In this document: positions 38,597 to 47,746 of the stretch, piece by piece
Position numbering within the stretch: position 1 is the first letter of the stretch
How the letters are laid out: every line of letters starts with the position of its first letter
DNA from: Bacteroidota bacterium
GTDB lineage: Bacteria > Bacteroidota > Ignavibacteria > OLB7
Reading direction: 5' to 3'
Length of the DNA stretch: 64,000 nt
Assembly: GCA_018266795.1 (NCBI GenBank)
Contig: JAFDZV010000004.1
Location: 195,273 to 259,272, forward strand
Notes under the pieces: model-generated
What the model saw: the letters and a program-made list of their open reading frames with translations, nothing else
Told to the model about the DNA's origin: nothing
The model's database searches: none
Position numbers and translations under genes: made by a program

Positions 38597-40006
38597 ATGG
38601 CTGTGAGACAACGACGTGACAGGCGATTCGGGCGGCGCAACTCCGGCGCATGCATCGCAACGGTTCTGGCGGTTGCAGCCTGCGCAAGCATGAGCGCACA
38701 GGACACCGTGCGGATCACCCTGCAGGATGCCCTTTCGATGGCCGGCTCGCGCAACATCGATCTCATCCGTGCGGACTACGCGCTTCGCTCCGCGCAGGCG
38801 CGCATCGAAACAGCGCAGGGTGCATTCCAACCCACGCTCACCTTCTCCGGCGGACCCGGCGCACGCTATCAGTTCGGTACAACGCCCGGCCTCTCCGGCG
38901 ACCAGAACCACGCATCCGAAACGTTCTCGCTGGGGCTCTCCTCCACTTACGCACTCTACTCCGGCAATGCCGATCGTGCCGCGCTGGCGCAGGCGGAGCA
39001 GCTCGCGCGGGCAAGTGACGTAACGATCGGCCGGACTGGACAGACCACGCTTTTCGCCATCGTCTCCGCCTACTATCAGGTGGCGACGGCGCGCGAGCTG
39101 ATCGGCGTTGCGCGCGAAAACCTGGACGCGGAGCGGCACCAGCTCGAGCAGGTGCATGCCTTCACCGACGCCCAGACCAAGCCGATCTCCGATCTCTACG
39201 CGCAGCAGGCAACCGTTGCGGCGGCGGAGTCGCAGTTGATTGGAGCGCAGCGCGACTTCGAAGTTGCGAAGCTTGCGGTGGTCCAGTTGCTGCGGCTTGC
39301 CCCGATGGCCAACTACGACTTCCCCGCCCCGGAGGCGCAGCCACAGCCGGATCTCCTGCAGGCGAACGATTCCACGCTCGTGGAGCGCGCGATCTCGCAG
39401 CGCCCGGATATCGCTGCGGAGCGGGCTCGTATCGATGCGGCGCGTGAGGAGATTCGCGTGGCGGAGGCCGGCAACGCGCCCACGGTTGGCGTGAGTGCAT
39501 CGTTCGGCTCCAACTTCAACTCCAGCGATGCAAGCTCCACCTTCGGCTCGCAGTTGTTTTCGCAGAACCCGAGCGCCGGACTTGGCATTACGCTTTCGGT
39601 GCCGCTGTTCGATCGGGATCGCACCAAGGCCGCAACGGAGCTGGCGCGGATCGATTATCAGAACGAGTTGCTGACGATGTCCGATCTGCGGCTTCAGACG
39701 TCGCTGGCCGTGCGCCAGGCGCGTCTGGATGTGGCTGCGGCGCAGGCGCAGCTCGAGGCGACAACGCGGCAGCTGGAGTCATCGCGGCTGGCGGTGGACG
39801 TGGAGCAGGCCCGGTACAGTTCCGGCATCTCCACGTTGACGGAGCTGTCGCTGGCGCGTGCCCGATACGTTGCCGCGGAGGGGCAGGAGGTACAGGCCCG
39901 CAACACCGTGGAGATTCGCCGCGCATCTCTTCTTCTCGCGATCGGCACGCTTACCATTCCGCGCGCGCAGCCGGCGCCGCCCACTCCGGAAGAGATTGGG
40001 CAATGA
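38597..40006 (+). CDS. TolC-family outer-membrane efflux protein of the MacAB system
   Basis: A 469-residue OMF protein with a basic n-region and hydrophobic core (21-35) ending in SMSAQ. OEP repeats start at VRITLQDALSMAGSRN and include ISQRPDIAAERARIDAA, typical of the NodT/TolC branch. The ATG at 38597 directly abuts its GGAG; a GTG at 38603 has better spacing (6 nt) and may be the true start. It lies 265 bp after the RND-linked OMF gene, and 99 bp before the MacA-like gene that it probably serves. Confidence 0.88.
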   Translation: MAVRQRRDRRFGRRNSGACIATVLAVAACASMSAQDTVRITLQDALSMAGSRNIDLIRADYALRSAQARIETAQGAFQPTLTFSGGPGARYQFGTTPGLSGDQNHASETFSLGLSSTYALYSGNADRAALAQAEQLARASDVTIGRTGQTTLFAIVSAYYQVATARELIGVARENLDAERHQLEQVHAFTDAQTKPISDLYAQQATVAAAESQLIGAQRDFEVAKLAVVQLLRLAPMANYDFPAPEAQPQPDLLQANDSTLVERAISQRPDIAAERARIDAAREEIRVAEAGNAPTVGVSASFGSNFNSSDASSTFGSQLFSQNPSAGLGITLSVPLFDRDRTKAATELARIDYQNELLTMSDLRLQTSLAVRQARLDVAAAQAQLEATTRQLESSRLAVDVEQARYSSGISTLTELSLARARYVAAEGQEVQARNTVEIRRASLLLAIGTLTIPRAQPAPPTPEEIGQ

Positions 40007-40105
40007 GCGTCCGGGCAAGGGCATGCACGAATATCCGGTTCGTGCAGTGCAGGCAGGAGAGTTGTCGAGCAATTGGTTGTTCCGCGAAGATTTATCGAGA
40101 GCGAC

Positions 40106-41485
40106 ATGAAGCGTAAATGGATCATCATTTCGATCGTGGTTGTTGCGGCAGCGGCAGCAGTATTCTTCCTGTTGCGCGGCGGCGGCGGCGGTGCGCAGAA
40201 GTATCAGACGGCACTGGTTGAACGTGGCGATCTGGAAGCAACGGTTACCAGCACGGGAACGATCACCGCCGTGGGCACCGTGGAGGTTGGCACACAGGTA
40301 TCCGGTACGATCGAGTCGCTGCTGGTGGATTTCAACGACAAGGTGCACAAGGGGCAACTGCTGGCGAAGCTGGATACGCGTGTGCTGCAGGCCTCCGTGG
40401 ACGATGCGAACGCCAATCTCGACAAGGCCCAGGCGCAGCTTGCGCAGGCGCTCGATCAGTACAACAGGAACAAGCCGCTCTACGAGAAGAAGTTCATCTC
40501 CGCCATCGAGTTCAACCAGTATCAGAACAATCTGGATGCCGCACGCGCCTCGGTGACATCGGCCAAGGTTGCGCTCTCACGTGCCCGCACCAATCTCGGG
40601 TACGCGGAGATCCGTGCCCCAACGGACGGCACCATCATCGAACGTGCGGTGGAGAGCGGGCAGACCGTGGCGGCGAGCCTTTCTGCGCCTACGATTTTCC
40701 GAATCGCCCGCGACCTGGATCACATGCAGATCGAAGCGAGCGTGGACGAGAGCGACATCGGCCAGATCGCCAACGGGCAGACGGTACACTTCACGGTGCA
40801 GAGCCAGCCGGATCGCACGTTCAGCGGAACGGTGTGGCAGATCAGGCTTCAGCCGACCACCGTGCAGAACGTGGTGAACTATACCGTGGTGATCAACGCC
40901 GAGAACACAGAGGGCCTTCTGCTTCCCGGCATGACCGCAACAGTGAACTTCGAGGTGAACAAAGTGACCAATGTGCTGACGGTGCCGAATGCGGCGCTTC
41001 GGTTCCAGCCGCCTCCCGAGGTGCTGGACGAACTCCGGAAGAAGGCACAGGAACGGGGCGATTCCTCGATGTTCGGAGCCAGCGGCGGCAGCAAGGGGAG
41101 CGGGCGGAGAGATTCCACCCGCGGCGGATCGCGCGGCGGCAACACGACACCGGCGGGTGGCAATACGACGTCGGCGGGTAGTGCCCCAACCGGCACAGGG
41201 GGAGCGAAGGGAGGAGTGAAGTCCGGGCGTTCACGCCTCTGGACGGTTGACTCCGCCGGCAATCTGAAGATGATCTCCGTTCGCACCGGCCTTACCGATG
41301 GCCAGCGGACGGAGGTATCCGGGGCGAATGTCCGCGAGGGGATGGCAGTGGTTACCAATGTCGCGGCTGCGAACAGTGCCTCGCGCACCGGCACCAGCGC
41401 GCTTCCGTTCGGCTCGCCCGCCGGAGGCCGTGGCCCAACGGGCGGCGGAGGCGGCGGACGAAGCGGCGGCCGTGGAGGATTCTGA
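40106..41485 (+). CDS. macA: MacA-like periplasmic adaptor
   Basis: A 459-residue membrane-fusion protein. An anchor helix (5-23) is followed by lipoyl halves (TSTGTITAVGTVEVGTQVSG and LGYAEIRAPTDGTIIERAVESG, each in part), a coiled coil and a beta-barrel domain with DLDHMQIEASVDESDIG typical of MacA. An unusual Gly/Ser/Thr/Arg-rich insertion (about 320-375) interrupts the membrane-proximal domain before the final GRSRLWTVDSAGN part, and the C-terminus is again glycine-rich. The stop is contiguous with the ATPase start. Confidence 0.9.
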   Translation: MKRKWIIISIVVVAAAAAVFFLLRGGGGGAQKYQTALVERGDLEATVTSTGTITAVGTVEVGTQVSGTIESLLVDFNDKVHKGQLLAKLDTRVLQASVDDANANLDKAQAQLAQALDQYNRNKPLYEKKFISAIEFNQYQNNLDAARASVTSAKVALSRARTNLGYAEIRAPTDGTIIERAVESGQTVAASLSAPTIFRIARDLDHMQIEASVDESDIGQIANGQTVHFTVQSQPDRTFSGTVWQIRLQPTTVQNVVNYTVVINAENTEGLLLPGMTATVNFEVNKVTNVLTVPNAALRFQPPPEVLDELRKKAQERGDSSMFGASGGSKGSGRRDSTRGGSRGGNTTPAGGNTTSAGSAPTGTGGAKGGVKSGRSRLWTVDSAGNLKMISVRTGLTDGQRTEVSGANVREGMAVVTNVAAANSASRTGTSALPFGSPAGGRGPTGGGGGGRSGGRGGF

Positions 41486-42283
41486 GTGGCATCTGAAGAA
41501 ACGATATCGAACAGCGAGGCCGCCGGGGCACCGGTGATCGAGACCCGAAATCTCGAGAAGGTGTATTCCAACGGCGAAGTGGAGGTGCGCGCCCTTCGCG
41601 GTGTGGATCTACGGATCGATCGCGGAGAGTTCGTCGCCATCATGGGAGCGTCCGGCTCCGGCAAGTCCACATTGATGAACATCCTCGGTTGCCTGGATCT
41701 GCCGACCGGAGGTGAGTATCTGCTGGATGGCGTTCGGGTCAACACCCTCAACAAGAACGAGCTCGCCGACATCCGGAACGCGAAGATCGGGTTCATCTTT
41801 CAGGGCTTCAATCTCCTGGCCCGTACTTCAGCGTTGGAGAATGTGGAACTGCCGCTGCTGTACAATCGCACGCGCGGCAACGTCGACACTTCGAAACTGG
41901 CGCACGCGGCCCTGGAACGCGTTGGCCTCGGCGAGCGTGTGGATCACGTGCCAAGCCAGCTTTCCGGAGGGCAGCAGCAGCGCGTGGCCATCGCCCGGGC
42001 ACTGGTCAACAGCCCGTCGCTCATTCTGGCCGATGAGCCGACAGGCAATCTGGACAGCCGCACCAGTGTGGACGTGATGTCGCTCTTCCGCGAACTGAAC
42101 GATCAGGGAATTACGATCGTGCTGGTTACGCACGAGCCGGATATCGCCGACTTCACCAAACGCATCGTGGACGTACGCGACGGAATGATCCGGCGTGATG
42201 TCATGGTTGCCAACCGGCGCGATCCGCAGGTCACACTGCGCGAACTGGATCGCGAGCTGGCCGGTGAGGAAGACGGGCACTGA
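41486..42283 (+). CDS. MacB-type ABC transporter ATPase
   Basis: A 265-residue ATP-binding subunit with Walker A GASGSGKS (54-61), Q loop FIFQGFNLL, signature LSGGQQQR (159-166) and Walker [10 protein letters not shown] (179-187). The sequence is of the LolD/MacB group that powers export without transmembrane substrate passage. The start codon is GTG immediately after the macA stop, which indicates translational coupling. In E. coli MacB this domain is fused to the permease; here they are separate genes. Confidence 0.95.
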   Translation: MASEETISNSEAAGAPVIETRNLEKVYSNGEVEVRALRGVDLRIDRGEFVAIMGASGSGKSTLMNILGCLDLPTGGEYLLDGVRVNTLNKNELADIRNAKIGFIFQGFNLLARTSALENVELPLLYNRTRGNVDTSKLAHAALERVGLGERVDHVPSQLSGGQQQRVAIARALVNSPSLILADEPTGNLDSRTSVDVMSLFRELNDQGITIVLVTHEPDIADFTKRIVDVRDGMIRRDVMVANRRDPQVTLRELDRELAGEEDGH

Positions 42284-42411
42284 CGCAGGCGGTTCCGCTG
42301 CTGCTGTTCGGTGCATGGAGAGCGGTTCGCCGGGCGCACGGTGCCTGATGCCGGAGCTCCCGGCCGATTGAATGAAGGGGCAACAACGCTGAACTGCAAG
42401 GAGGGCTGGGG

Positions 42412-43629
42412 ATGAAATGGAGCAACATTCTGAAGGTGGCTCTGAATTCGATACTACGGCATCGAATGCGGAGTGTGCTGACGATGCTCGGCATCATCAT
42501 CGGCGTTGGGGCGGTGATCATCATGGTCTCCATCGGCCAGGGTGTGCAGAAGCAGGTGGAGAGCCAGATAGCCGGCCTTGGTTCGAATGTGCTGATGATC
42601 TTCCCGTCCGCCACCAACCAGGGTGGTGTGAGCCAGGCCGCGGGATCGCGCGATGTGCTCACGCTGGACGACGTCGACAAGATCAAGCGGGATGCCACGC
42701 TTACGGCAAACGTCTCCCCGATCGTTCGTGCATCGGCGCAGACCATAGGCGGCATCGGCAACTGGAGCACCACGATTCAGGGTGTCTACGCCTCCTACCT
42801 CGACATTCGCGACTGGCAGCTTGCCACCGGAGAGTTCTTCACCGATCGCGATCTGAGTGTGCGCGCCAAGGTCTGTGTGATCGGCAAGACGGTTGCGGAC
42901 AATCTGTTCCCGGGGACGGACCCGGTGGGAGAGCAGCTTCGCATTCGCTCCGTTCCGTTCAAGATCGTCGGCGTTCTCACCGAGAAGGGGCAGGGGGCGA
43001 ACGGCCAGGATCAGGATGACATCGTTCTGGCTCCGGCAACCACGGTTCTCGACCGTCTGAGCGGGCGTCGCTTCATCCAGCAGATCGTCACCAGCTCCAT
43101 CTCCGCGGATCAGATGCAGGCGGCGCAGGTGGAGCTGACAACGCTGTTGCGCGAAGCACATCATATCCGGCCCGGAGATGACGATGACTTCATGATCCGC
43201 AGCCAGACGGAGATAGCCGATGCGGCCGCATCCACAACGCAGGTGCTCACGATGTTCCTCGCCTCGATCGCCGGCGTCTCGCTGGTGGTTGGCGGGATCG
43301 GCATCATGAACATCATGCTGGTGTCGGTAACCGAACGCACGCGCGAGATCGGCATCCGCATGGCGATCGGCGCGCGGTCCAGCGATGTGCTGATTCAGTT
43401 CCTCGTGGAGTCCGTTGTGCTGAGCGTCTTCGGCGGCATCATGGGGATCGTTCTGGGGCTTGGGGGAGCCGAACTGATCTCGCTGGTCGGCAACATGGCC
43501 ACGGCGCTCAATCCTCCGGTGATTATCGCGGCCTTCATCTTCTCCGCCGCCATCGGCATCTTCTTCGGATTCTATCCCGCACGCAAGGCGGCGGCGTTGA
43601 AGCCGATCGATGCGCTCCGGTACGAGTAG
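42412..43629 (+). CDS. macB: MacB/FtsX-type ABC transporter permease
   Basis: A 405-residue permease: one N-terminal helix (about 21-43), a large periplasmic MacB_PCD domain (about 45-275) and three C-terminal helices in the FtsX domain with GIGIMNIMLVSVTERTREIG (first part of the signature) and FGFYPARKAAALKPIDALRYE at the end. It acts with the ATPase and the MacA adaptor as a mechanotransmission exporter of peptides, heme-like compounds or drugs. It lies 128 bp after the ATPase gene and the operon ends at the strong terminator at 43818. Confidence 0.95.
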   Translation: MKWSNILKVALNSILRHRMRSVLTMLGIIIGVGAVIIMVSIGQGVQKQVESQIAGLGSNVLMIFPSATNQGGVSQAAGSRDVLTLDDVDKIKRDATLTANVSPIVRASAQTIGGIGNWSTTIQGVYASYLDIRDWQLATGEFFTDRDLSVRAKVCVIGKTVADNLFPGTDPVGEQLRIRSVPFKIVGVLTEKGQGANGQDQDDIVLAPATTVLDRLSGRRFIQQIVTSSISADQMQAAQVELTTLLREAHHIRPGDDDDFMIRSQTEIADAAASTTQVLTMFLASIAGVSLVVGGIGIMNIMLVSVTERTREIGIRMAIGARSSDVLIQFLVESVVLSVFGGIMGIVLGLGGAELISLVGNMATALNPPVIIAAFIFSAAIGIFFGFYPARKAAALKPIDALRYE

Positions 43630-43684
43630 GCGGAGATGTCGAGGGCGCGTGGTGTACTGTTACTGTAATCATGAGAAGCAGTGT

Positions 43685-43770
43685 TGTCATCCTGAACGAG
43701 CGGAGCGAGTGAAGGATCTCATGGTCGCCGGCTCATCGAGATTCTTCGCCTTCGGCTCAGGATAGGTCCC
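43685..43770. repeat. Dispersed interrupted palindrome
   Basis: The left arm TCATCCTGAACGAGCGGAGC, with AAGGATCTCAT after it, mirrors the right arm GAGATTCTTCGCCTTCGGCT then CAGGAT. This resembles repeats of the TCATCCTGAGCGNAGCGAAGGATCT type seen in many bacterial genomes downstream of genes. Only this copy occurs in the window. Confidence 0.65.
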
Positions 43771-43817
43771 CGGCTCCGCACAGCACTGTCACAGTGCACA
43801 CGTTGCAATCCAAATCG

Positions 43818-43842
43818 GGGCGGCCTCATGGCCGCCCTTTTT
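43818..43842 (+). terminator. Strong Rho-independent terminator of the export operon
   Basis: Perfect 8-bp stem GGGCGGCC / GGCCGCCC, loop TCAT, then TTTTT. It lies 188 bp after the permease stop. Confidence 0.9.
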
Positions 43843-44678
43843 CGTCCTCTTTACTTCCTCCACTGCGCTCTCCCTGTCACGGCGGAATTACACCTTTGTG
43901 TACTGGCGCTCCCGCCGCTCGTGGCCCCAAATTGCCGCCGCTTCGTTCAACACCCATCCACCCGTCATCGCCTCGAGCGGCGCCGCAGGCCGCAGCGCGG
44001 CGTGCGCGGGCCAGTGACATCGACCAGGGACAGGATGCGGCATGCTTCCCATGCGCCGCATGCGGGGCCGGTCCGTTTCAACCGTGGCAGGCAACGGGCC
44101 GGCCCCCTCCTCTGGAATGCCTGCAGTCCGTTGGTGTTGCTGGTTGAGATTGGCGTGTGGCCGCTGCGCACCGGGCCTGCGTGAACAGCCTCAGCCGATT
44201 ATGCCGCGAGGGTCACGCGGGCAATCGACGCCGGGCCGCGGCGCATTCTCTCTCGGCGTTTCGGCCCGGCGGTACGATTGTATTACGCCCGCTCCAGTGC
44301 ATCGATATGCAAACGAGGGGCATTGGGCCGATGAAGCATGAGGCGGTTCAACCTCCGGGCCGTTCTCCCTCGCGGGCGCATGCCGGCCCCAGGTGGTGAC
44401 GGCCGGCATGCCCCGTTGTATCCGGTGTCCGTGGCGATGGGGCGCACTCATTATACGTGTGCTGCAGACCGTGCACCGTTGAATACGAGCCGGAGTGATA
44501 CCGTAACACACACAATGCATAGGTCCGTTGCAAGCCATTCCGGTCTGTGCAGCGTAATGTCCAGCGAAATTCTCATGGGGCCACCAGGCCGGGAAGAATT
44601 GATCGACGGCACATGATCACAATCGTTGGCCTTTATGTGAGGGAAGTTATTACCCGATAACCATTTTGGAGGATCTTC

Positions 44679-45566
44679 ATGAAACGTATCCTGATTGCGG
44701 TAGTCTGCTTGTGCGCATTGACGCATGTCGCATGCGATCAGAATGGTGGTGGTACGGCAAGCCCGGAATCGCCTCATGGTGTGAACGGCAAAGGTGGGGG
44801 GGAGTTGTTGGACTTCAGTGCAACGATTTACGTAACGGATGCAGGCACCATGCATAATGATGGCATGGCGTATCTGTTAAGTACATTCCCGTTCGAGAGC
44901 ACATTCTCGAGCAACACCAAGAAAGCCGATGCAATGCTCGCGGATATCTGCGGCTACTTTCAACGTGTCGACGGTTGGGATTCCACAGAATTCCACACCA
45001 CCTATCTGAGGGATTCCATTGCAGCTATGTTCAATAGCAACTATCTTGCCGATCCACTCGCGTGGTGGGATCGCGTGCGGAACTCGAATCCGCTTCCAAA
45101 GGTTGCTTCCGCTGCAGACCTTGCATTTGTCGATAGTGTTCGCCAGATCTTTGGTAGCAATTATTCCAACATGACGAAGGCGCAGATCTGTGATCGCATT
45201 GCGTCCAGAGTGGATGCACTGATATTGCAGTACAATGCGGCAACGTGGCAGGTGCCGGCAGGCGGTGAATTGGCAGGCGGCCTGCTGTATCTCATGAAAG
45301 GTTCAACAAGCTATTGGAAGAGCCGGGATACGATGATAGCGGTTGGCAATCCTAACCCCGATGGAATTCAATACGGCATTGCTGCTGATTGCCTCGGGTA
45401 TATAACCGGATGGCTGTCAGCTGCTTGGGATGACTTCAATAGCTCAACGGGAATCAGGCCCGAAGGGCAGCGGCGAAGAATAGGCCAGGGGGTTATTTGG
45501 GGGCTCTCAGCGAGCGCCGCAGTATTCTTTGTTCACGCTCAACAGCTTGGTATAGACTACCACTGA
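44679..45566 (+). CDS. Lipoprotein of unknown function
   Basis: A 295-residue protein starting MKRILIAVVCLCAL with lipobox THVAC (acylated C19) and a Gly/Ser/Pro linker up to ~45. The rest is soluble, rich in aromatic residues and aspartate, with ADICGYFQRVDGWD and LADPLAWWDRVRN segments and a hydrophobic, small-residue tail (VIWGLSASAAVFFVHAQ). No family is recognised. A textbook GGAGG lies 7 nt before the ATG. Base composition is visibly less GC-rich than the flanking genes, and the next small membrane-protein gene shares this, which hints at transfer. The two may act together. Confidence 0.75.
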   Translation: MKRILIAVVCLCALTHVACDQNGGGTASPESPHGVNGKGGGELLDFSATIYVTDAGTMHNDGMAYLLSTFPFESTFSSNTKKADAMLADICGYFQRVDGWDSTEFHTTYLRDSIAAMFNSNYLADPLAWWDRVRNSNPLPKVASAADLAFVDSVRQIFGSNYSNMTKAQICDRIASRVDALILQYNAATWQVPAGGELAGGLLYLMKGSTSYWKSRDTMIAVGNPNPDGIQYGIAADCLGYITGWLSAAWDDFNSSTGIRPEGQRRRIGQGVIWGLSASAAVFFVHAQQLGIDYH

Positions 45567-45650
45567 ACGAGTCGCGACTTGATGGGGCAGGAAGCTGCGG
45601 CCTGCCCCATGGTCTCGTTGCTTTTGATTATCAATACCGCCAGGGATTAC

Positions 45651-46022
45651 ATGAATGCCATAACCATGAAGACCGTGCCCGCACTACGTAACGATATCCT
45701 ATGTACTTTGGTCGTTGCCATCTGTGGCATCGTCAACACAATTGCGGGCTATAACTCGGCTTCGTTCAACATCGGCCTGTTCTTTGGATTGTCGAGTTGG
45801 TTCCTTGTGAGATTTTTCTATCTCCGTCTTGTTGAAAAGAAGTCACCGGCAACAGATATCTATCCGGCGATCATGGGAACGGTGATTCCGGTTCTGACCA
45901 TCGGGATGATTCTCCTTGTTCGCGCGGGAGTGCTCGATTTCTGTTTCGCAATGTTCCTGAGCATCGCCTTTTACAATGGACTCTATCTCACCATGAGTAA
46001 TAAGTCTGTAGTTGATCAGTAA
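45651..46022 (+). CDS. Small membrane protein
   Basis: A 123-residue protein with four probable membrane helices (about 15-33, 38-56, 68-89, 95-113) and few charged residues. The start at 45651 has AGGG 6 nt upstream; a second ATG at 45666 would also serve. It lies 84 bp after the unrecognised lipoprotein on the same strand and shares its lower GC. No family is recognised. Confidence 0.6.
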   Translation: MNAITMKTVPALRNDILCTLVVAICGIVNTIAGYNSASFNIGLFFGLSSWFLVRFFYLRLVEKKSPATDIYPAIMGTVIPVLTIGMILLVRAGVLDFCFAMFLSIAFYNGLYLTMSNKSVVDQ

Positions 46023-46236
46023 CAAGCCGCCGTATCCCTCCAGTGTAGACAAAAGACACAAACGTCAGTGCTTGTTGAATTGACCGAAGGTACACCATGA
46101 CCGCAAACCGTTTCTGCAGCGACGCCATTCTCTTCGTTGCATTCATGCCTGGCCATGCGGCGAGCGCAATGGCTGCGGCCGTGAGGTTGTACAGGTGCTC
46201 CGCTGCGGATCGGTGCAGATCGAGGTGATGGGCATC

Positions 46237-47142
46237 ATGGGAACAGCTGGAGGAAAACGGAGGAAGACATCGCCACCATCCCGCGGGAAGGAGGGGGGTA
46301 CTGCGCGGTCACGTTCGAGACAGAATGCCGGTGCGGCGGCCGTTGTCGTTACTGAGCCGGAGGTGCAGACCGAACCGGCGGAGCCGTTGATCCCGCCGCA
46401 TGTTGCCCGCTTTCTGGCCTCGATCCCGATGACGCCGGATCCGGTGGAGTGGATTCTCGGCTTCCGCGCCGCGCTTCAGGAACTACTGGGGGATGTGGAC
46501 CGGATTGCGATGGAGGTGGATACGTATTGCCGGCTTGATGATATCCCTGTAGGGGCGGTATGGTTCCGGTTGCATCTGGATCATGCCGCTCATAGCGGCG
46601 GCGCCGGAATCATGATCACCCTGAGATCGAGCGACGAGCAAGAACATCATGCGCACTTGCTCATGCGGCTTCAACAGGCCGGGCACGACATCAGTTTGTA
46701 TCGGGCACCCATTGGGACAGACTATGCATTCAGGAATGCAGGGCATCTTGCCTCGATACTGCTGTTCAGAGAACGGCATCGGCCGGCGATAACCGCAGAG
46801 ACCCAGGCCGCGTTGGAGGCGCTGCGCCCGTTCATCGTATACGCCTGCTCCAGCCTCGTTGCGCGTCTCATGGTGGCACGACCGGCAAAGTACCTTGGCT
46901 CACGGATGTTGCTCCGCATAATCAACGACTATGGTCTCAGCGAGGGTGAGGAGCACGTGGTCGCGTTGAAGGCGTTTGGCCTGACGAATGCCGCAATTGC
47001 CGGCCGCCTCTATATCACATCACATGCCGTGAAGAAACGTCTGGAGAGCGTCCGGCGGAAGACCGGTGCGGCGAGCATCTTCGAGCTCTTCATGCGGTAT
47101 GCGCCGAAGGAAGGGGATGGGGAGGGAAGTGATGCGGTATGA
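46237..47142 (+). CDS. LuxR-type regulator, family member B
   Basis: A 301-residue protein. A basic Ser/Gly-rich leader (1-35) and a Pro/Glu linker precede the shared block FLASIPMTPDPVEWILGF and GDVDRIAMEVDTYC, matching members A and C. The middle has ILLFRERHRPAI followed by helices. The C-terminal ~55 residues are a LuxR/GerE helix-turn-helix (LTNAAIAGRLYITSHAVKKR, in part), with the usual glutamate-threonine region replaced by EGEEHVVALKAF. No receiver domain. The start at 46237 is preferred because GAGG sits 11 nt upstream; 46228 is possible. Confidence 0.8.
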   Translation: MGTAGGKRRKTSPPSRGKEGGTARSRSRQNAGAAAVVVTEPEVQTEPAEPLIPPHVARFLASIPMTPDPVEWILGFRAALQELLGDVDRIAMEVDTYCRLDDIPVGAVWFRLHLDHAAHSGGAGIMITLRSSDEQEHHAHLLMRLQQAGHDISLYRAPIGTDYAFRNAGHLASILLFRERHRPAITAETQAALEALRPFIVYACSSLVARLMVARPAKYLGSRMLLRIINDYGLSEGEEHVVALKAFGLTNAAIAGRLYITSHAVKKRLESVRRKTGAASIFELFMRYAPKEGDGEGSDAV

Positions 47143-47746
47143 GTGATGAGTTATGAGGGAGCCCCGACACTGATCATTGGAGGCACCCGGCATGCCCGTG
47201 CCCATGTTGGCACTTGATCACATGCGTGCCGGGCAGGACACCGGGCTCTCCGGCCGGAGCAGGGGGGAGGTACGAAGGGCGAAACGGACGGGAAACCGGC
47301 GGCAGGAGCCGGGGCGATCGGCACCGCAAACTATTCGGTGGCCTGCAACGTTATGGTGGGATGCAGGTCCATATTGGGCTGCCCTCAGACCGGACCGGGC
47401 CACAACGGATTGATAACTCTTCACACCCGGAAAGTTTGGTTGGAGTGGCCGATCTTCGTAACATTGACGGCGTTTGGCGCCATTCGACTCTTGCGGCTTC
47501 GTATGGCACCCGGCCGGAACTTCCCTGGCAGCTTCGGAACAGTACTCTCACACGTTTGCCGTTCCCTCGGCAGTTGTTCCGTAGTTGCTGGCCGTCGCGC
47601 ATAGCTCTCCCCACCTGCACATTCTGAATACCGTGCGGGCACCCGCGTCTGCGGCGCGCGTGCCATGATACTTGCATGCGCCACTAACACCAGTGGCGGG
47701 CGTCGCCATTGGCGTGGCCCGTTCCGTCCATGAGGTAAAGAGTTCT

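Larger units (their letters stand above)
43630..44678. other. Gene-poor stretch, 1049 bp
   Basis: The longest gap in the window. It holds a dispersed palindromic repeat (43685-43770) and the macB terminator (43818-43842). From 43850 to 44640 I see no frame with a start, length and composition that suggest a protein, and no RNA family I recognise. The last 60 bp carry a strong ribosome site for the next gene. Confidence 0.6.

Noticed and set aside
43794-44616. Several overlapping short frames in the 1-kb gap
   Set aside because: Arg/Pro/Cys-rich, no ribosome sites, no consistent codon bias, and mutually overlapping.
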